From positions 2,480,001 through 2,544,000 of the forward strand of contig NC_013037.1 of assembly GCF_000023125.1 (NCBI RefSeq): a stretch of 64,000 nt of DNA. The letters run 5' to 3'. The translations under genes were made by a program, and so were the position numbers. The stretch comes from Dyadobacter fermentans DSM 18053 (GTDB lineage Bacteria > Bacteroidota > Bacteroidia > Cytophagales > Spirosomataceae). Below are positions 59,930-64,000 of this stretch, in pieces (position 1 is the first letter of the stretch; every line of letters starts with the position of its first letter). The notes beneath the pieces are model-generated. The model worked only from the letters and a program-made list of their open reading frames with translations. It did not search any database and was not told where the DNA came from.

Positions 59930-62899
59930 CTATCCGCCGTACATATTAAACGCCAGCAAATGCTTCCTGAAAATCGCGTCGAAGCGGTCGGCTTCCTTGT
60001 CTTGCTTCGCTCTCCGACATTCGCGGACGATACTTTGCAGAATGAAAAGGTCGGTGTTGACGTCGCGGCTCCGGCCGTTGCCTTTCTCTTTGATCCACGA
60101 AAGGTTTTCGTCCGAGCGAATGGCCATTGTCCGGGCGGAATCCAAGGCCTTTTCATGCTCGCCCACATCGAACAACGCCCCCACGAAACCAGCCGACACC
60201 TGGTCGTACGGAATGGTATCATCCGGCATGACGGCCATGGCCTTGTTCACCACTTGCCGGGCTTTGTCAATGCGGTTTTCGGCAATGAGCTGCTGCGCGA
60301 GCCGCAGGAACGACAGCCGCGCGGTGATCACAGGCGAGCCGAGATATGTATCGTCGTAGTACACCGCGGGATTATCCATTTCCCGCCATTGGGTTTTGTT
60401 CATCAGGTTGTCGTACATCAGGACCGAATTCACGTAGCCGTCCGACGCCCCCGGCACGCGCACGGGCAGCAGGCGGTAGGCATAACCTTCCAGTTGCAGG
60501 TATTCCTGCAAGCCCAGGTTGTGCGAAGAGCCCATTGTCGAAGAGAAGTAGACCGGCCGCTTCCAGTTGTTGCTCGCAATGATGTCGAGCATAACCAGGT
60601 CGCCTTTGAGCAAGTCGGTTTCGCCGATTTTCCAGCTCATGGAATCGCTCAGGTAGGGCAGCAGGTCTTGCTGGATGATGTTCATTTCTTTCACTTTTTT
60701 GGTATCCACGGGCAGAAAAAGCGTGGAAGAAGGCAGAATAGACGCCATATCGCCACTTGTGAGCGGCACCTGGATGGCCTTATTCTCCTGCTTGATCAGT
60801 TCGAGGTATTCTTGCAGGTTGATCCCGCTTTTCACCGAAGCGATTTCATAGAACGGCATGTATTCATTTTTGCCCAACTGATAATTCCCCGAATCCAGCG
60901 AAAGCGGCAGCGCATCCGACTTGTTGATCTTTCTTTTCAACTGCTCAATGTACCAGTCGGCCCCGAGGAAGGTTTGCACGCACACGCGCACATCGGTTCG
61001 AAACCCTTCCACTTCCTGCACATACCACAGCGGAAAGGTGTCGTTATCGCCTCCGGTGAAAAGTATCGCATTCGGGGCGCAGGAACTGAGAATGTTCCGG
61101 GCAAAATCCACCGCATGGTAACGATCGGCGCGGTCATGATTATCCCATCCCCGGATTACCATAATGCCAGGCACCGAAAAACAGGCCAAACCCGCCGCCA
61201 CGGCACACAGGGAAGGCTTGTGGATGACGTTTTGGAGCAACCGCGCCGCCGCAATCACACCGAAGCCGATCCAGATGCAGAAAATGTAGAATGAGCCTAC
61301 ATAAATATAACCGCGCTCCCGGGGCTCGGAGGGTGGTGAGTTGAGGTAAAAAACGAGTGCTACGCCGGTCAGCGCGAAAAGCAGGCCTAATATCAGCAGG
61401 TCTTTGCGCCGGTAGTAATACATATAGATAATCCCGGCAATGCCCAGAATGAATGGGAGCATGAGGAAATTGTTATGTCCCCGGTTTTGGCTGATGCTTT
61501 TGGGAAATGAACCGGCGGTTTGCCATGGCAGCAACGTTCCCGCACCTTCCCGGTCGCTCTCCCTACCGGCGAAGTTCCACAGGAAATACCGCCAGTACAT
61601 ATGTCCCAGTTGATGCGAAAACAAATAGGAAAGGTTATGCCGCATGGTGGGCTTTTCACCGTCGGCCAGCCCGGTCATTTGCTGGTACAGCTTGGAATGG
61701 CCCGGCTGCGAACTGTACAGCCGCGGAAGAAGCATTTTGCTGCCTGGCTCGTATTCGTAAACGGGTTTGTGGTCGATCAATTCGTATTTGCCGTTTTTCT
61801 TTGCATACACGGGTGCGCCGCGCTTCTGGTTAATAGGCCGGGAGTCGAATGACGGCCCGTACAGCAACGGCCGGCTCTCGTACTGCTCTCTTTTTAAATA
61901 ATATACAAACCGCAGGACATCGCTCGGGTTGTTTTCGTTGATCGGCGTGTTATAGCCCGAGCGCACCAGCACCAAAGCGTACGAGCCATAACCTATTAGA
62001 ATAAACGCAAGCGAGAGCAGGCCGGTGTTCAGCAGCACCCGGCCCGTGCGATGCGTGTGGCGGATACCCCAAACCAGTCCGCCGATGAAGAGTATTGTGA
62101 AGAATGCAATGCCGGTATTGTAAGGTAACCCAAGCGAATTCACAAAAAACAGCTCGAATTTTCCAGCCAGCTCCGGCAGGCCCGGAATAATGCCTGCATT
62201 GATAATGCCCAAAATCAGCAATCCAAACGTAAACGCAGCACATGCACCGAAGAATCCCGGCTTGGGGTACCGTTTGAAATAATACACCAGCGACAGCGCC
62301 GGAATGGTGACCAGGTTGAGCAAATGGACGCCGATGGAAAGCCCCACCAGGTAAGCCGTGAATATCAGCCACCGGTTGCCGGCGGCGGGATCTTCGATGC
62401 CCTCCCATTTGAACACCGCCCAGATGACGATGGCCGTGAAAAAAGACGACAGCCCATAAACCTCCGCCTCCACCGCCGAAAACCAGAACGAATCGGACCA
62501 GGCGTATGCCAGCGCGCCCACCGCAGCGGCCGCATTCACGAGCAGCACATCCGCGGTTTCACCGGCTTCGGGCCGCTTTTTGAGCAACTTCCACACGAGC
62601 AGACTAATGGTTTTGAACAGGAAAAAAATTGTAAAAGCGCTGCTCAGCACCGATACCATATTGACCCAATAGGCCACGTTCATCACATTGCCCAAGGCCA
62701 GCAGCGAAAACAAGCGGCCAATGAGCAGGAACAGCGGCGCGCCCGGCGGATGCGGTACCTGAAGTTTGAATGCGCAGGCGATAAATTCCCCGCAATCCCA
62801 GAAGCTGGCCGTCCGCTCCATGGTAAGGACGTAGGTGGCCAGGCTGACGGCAAATACTGCCCAAGCCGCCAGATCGTTCCACTTTTTTAAGGATATCAT
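59930..62899 (-). CDS. DUF2723 polytopic membrane protein (GT-C-like)
   Basis: 989 aa from the ATG at 62899. The N-terminal domain has about 10-12 membrane helices and the signature MERTASFWDCGEFIACAFKL, VPHPPGAPLFLLIGRLFSLL, with the Asp/Glu pair expected of C-fold protein O-mannosyltransferase-like enzymes. The periplasmic C-terminal half is soluble and helical, TPR-like toward the end (ALDSARTMAIRSDENLSWIK). It is widespread in Bacteroidetes and is inferred to glycosylate exported proteins or lipids. Confidence 0.87.
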   Translation of the reverse strand: MISLKKWNDLAAWAVFAVSLATYVLTMERTASFWDCGEFIACAFKLQVPHPPGAPLFLLIGRLFSLLALGNVMNVAYWVNMVSVLSSAFTIFFLFKTISLLVWKLLKKRPEAGETADVLLVNAAAAVGALAYAWSDSFWFSAVEAEVYGLSSFFTAIVIWAVFKWEGIEDPAAGNRWLIFTAYLVGLSIGVHLLNLVTIPALSLVYYFKRYPKPGFFGACAAFTFGLLILGIINAGIIPGLPELAGKFELFFVNSLGLPYNTGIAFFTILFIGGLVWGIRHTHRTGRVLLNTGLLSLAFILIGYGSYALVLVRSGYNTPINENNPSDVLRFVYYLKREQYESRPLLYGPSFDSRPINQKRGAPVYAKKNGKYELIDHKPVYEYEPGSKMLLPRLYSSQPGHSKLYQQMTGLADGEKPTMRHNLSYLFSHQLGHMYWRYFLWNFAGRESDREGAGTLLPWQTAGSFPKSISQNRGHNNFLMLPFILGIAGIIYMYYYRRKDLLILGLLFALTGVALVFYLNSPPSEPRERGYIYVGSFYIFCIWIGFGVIAAARLLQNVIHKPSLCAVAAGLACFSVPGIMVIRGWDNHDRADRYHAVDFARNILSSCAPNAILFTGGDNDTFPLWYVQEVEGFRTDVRVCVQTFLGADWYIEQLKRKINKSDALPLSLDSGNYQLGKNEYMPFYEIASVKSGINLQEYLELIKQENKAIQVPLTSGDMASILPSSTLFLPVDTKKVKEMNIIQQDLLPYLSDSMSWKIGETDLLKGDLVMLDIIASNNWKRPVYFSSTMGSSHNLGLQEYLQLEGYAYRLLPVRVPGASDGYVNSVLMYDNLMNKTQWREMDNPAVYYDDTYLGSPVITARLSFLRLAQQLIAENRIDKARQVVNKAMAVMPDDTIPYDQVSAGFVGALFDVGEHEKALDSARTMAIRSDENLSWIKEKGNGRSRDVNTDLFILQSIVRECRRAKQDKEADRFDAIFRKHLLAFNMYGG

Positions 62900-63362
62900 G
62901 TTTGAAGGTGTTTTGGATGATGACCCAAAACTATCCAACACAATAGCCCGGCAGCAAACCGGCGATCTTAAAAAAAGTTAACAAAAGCCCTTGACAATGA
63001 GGCTTTAACTTTCTTTAACACCACAACAGGCTTACCAGCACGACGATAGCGTACCGACCGATCAGAATAACAGGGAAATACAGTAAAATAGTGAAGTCCA
63101 CAGGGCAGCGCCTGCGGTTACAGTGATGATTACGCCCCCCAGAAACGGCAATTCAGCAGATTTTGAAAGTTTTACCGACCTTTCCATTCTCAATATTAAC
63201 TTTTAACGATAGAGGTGAAAGCTGCCTCATTGCAGATCCATTTTCTATCAGCAAAAGTAAATATTTGAAATGAAATATAAAGTAGCCGGAAATAAATTGT
63301 AGTTTACTGATATATCGACAGATACTAGTAGCAATTCGACAATAATCATAGTAGAATTTTCA
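62900..63362. other. Intergenic region, nothing recognised
   Basis: 463 bp between DUF2723 and the response regulator. No RNA gene, repeat or clear operator is visible. The AT-rich part near 63240-63360 lies downstream of the regulator gene. Confidence 0.4.
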
Positions 63363-64000
63363 TCAAAGCTCCGACCCGTTAGATCCCGTCTTCCTCCGCT
63401 TGTAAATTTCCACCTTTTTGAAGAGTTCGAGGATATTCGTCACTTCCAGTTTTTCGAAAATCCGGGCTTTATAGGTTGACACCGTGCTTTCCTTGATATT
63501 CAGATCGAGCGCAATGTCCTTGGTCCATTTGCCGGTGAGCAGCATGTCCATAATTTCCAGTTCGCGGTTGGAAAGGATTTCGAGGGGACTTTCCTTGCTT
63601 TCCCGTTCGAGCAGGGTGTTGTTTACAAGCTGATCCTGGATCACGTTGCTGATGTACGTACCGCCCGCCAGTACCGAAGTGATCGCCTTTTCAAGCTCTT
63701 CGTTGGAGGTATCCTTGGGCAGGTAGCCGTTAGCCCCCGCCTTTACGTAATGTATGGCGTACAATTCTTCGTCCTGCGACGAAAAAACGAGGATTTTCAC
63801 CTTGTTCTGAATGTCGCGGATCTTCCCGATCATATTAAATGCCTCGCCGCCCGGGATTTTGATATCCAGGATCACCAGGTCAAAAAAACGCGACTGCAGA
63901 TGTTTGAGGGTTTCGCTAAAAGTAGCCGCCTCGACGACCGTTACCGAGGGCAAAAAATCTTCAATCAGCAACCTGACGCCCATTCGCACAATGGAATGGT
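63363..64000 (-). CDS. LuxR-type response regulator, 5' end beyond the window
   Basis: The frame stays open to the window edge and reads HSIVRMGVRLLIEDF. This is the segment just after the acidic DD pair of a receiver domain, so the start lies outside. The phosphoacceptor Asp is in DLVILDIKIPGG and the Lys in YLPKDTSNEEL. The LuxR HTH follows (LSNRELEIMDMLLTGKWTKD, IKESTVSTYKARIFEKLEV). NarL/FixJ family. An internal ATG at 63989 is not the real start. Its kinase partner is not in view. Confidence 0.9.
   Translation of the reverse strand, partial: HSIVRMGVRLLIEDFLPSVTVVEAATFSETLKHLQSRFFDLVILDIKIPGGEAFNMIGKIRDIQNKVKILVFSSQDEELYAIHYVKAGANGYLPKDTSNEELEKAITSVLAGGTYISNVIQDQLVNNTLLERESKESPLEILSNRELEIMDMLLTGKWTKDIALDLNIKESTVSTYKARIFEKLEVTNILELFKKVEIYKRRKTGSNGSEL

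Noticed and set aside
59960-61294. 444-codon plus-strand frame over DUF2723
   Set aside because: Antisense shadow; His/Arg-rich low-information sequence.
1-64000. tRNA, rRNA, tmRNA or prophage/integrase genes
   Set aside because: No cloverleaf-like sequence, rRNA signature or phage structural or integrase gene was recognised in any intergenic gap.

Overview
The window reads as a chromosomal segment of an aerobic, polysaccharide-degrading Bacteroidetes, most likely a Cytophagales bacterium of the Dyadobacter type. This is inferred from several C-terminal type IX secretion (T9SS) sorting domains, weak or absent Shine-Dalgarno sequences, DUF2723, a ThuA-domain protein, sulfatases and a GH26 mannanase. 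No rRNA, tRNA, CRISPR array or complete insertion sequence was seen.

Layout. (1) 0-7.4 kb, minus strand: a family 2A encapsulin operon (shell, cargo cysteine desulfurase, serine O-acetyltransferase). It runs into a phenolic-lipid type operon: UbiA prenyltransferase joined in frame to a type III polyketide synthase, a methyltransferase and an FAD oxidoreductase. (2) 7.8-13.4 kb: an orphan half-transposase protein, a GH26 mannanase, and an Lrp / EamA exporter / ChrB-AraC operon. (3) 13.4-14.9 kb: a second cysteine desulfurase preceded by a SAM-I-like riboswitch. (4) 15-19.4 kb: a giant FG-GAP repeat T9SS protein. (5) 19.4-23.9 kb: a sulfur-scavenging operon (substrate-binding protein plus two sulfatases) whose leader encodes a short peptide ending in four cysteines. 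(6) 24.9-40 kb: a complete nitrate assimilation locus: NarX/NarL-like two-component system, NirD, NirB, CobA, porin, NarK, a fused nitrate reductase, a rubredoxin-domain protein and NarM. Families of palindromic repeats lie between its genes. (7) 40-57 kb: secreted and surface proteins (TlpA-like lipoprotein, T9SS phosphoesterase, M1 peptidase, metzincin), two frameshifted genes and a partly decayed tandem duplication. (8) 57-64 kb: ankyrin protein, GH13 enzyme, a 59-residue small protein, a DUF2723 membrane protein and the start-truncated end of a LuxR-type response regulator.

The unifying theme of the first 24 kb is sulfur. Three sulfur loci (encapsulin operon, cysteine desulfurase, sulfatase operon) carry the same box (consensus CTATAAATTCGATAGAC). 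Two of the three add their own leader control: a SAM-type aptamer at one and a polycysteine leader peptide at the other. This layered arrangement is the strongest candidate for an under-described regulatory system here. The nitrate locus is the second coherent system. Three one-base anomalies (the UbiA/PKS junction, the M1 peptidase poly-T tract and the gene at 46.0-46.7 kb) should be checked against reads before being taken as biology.
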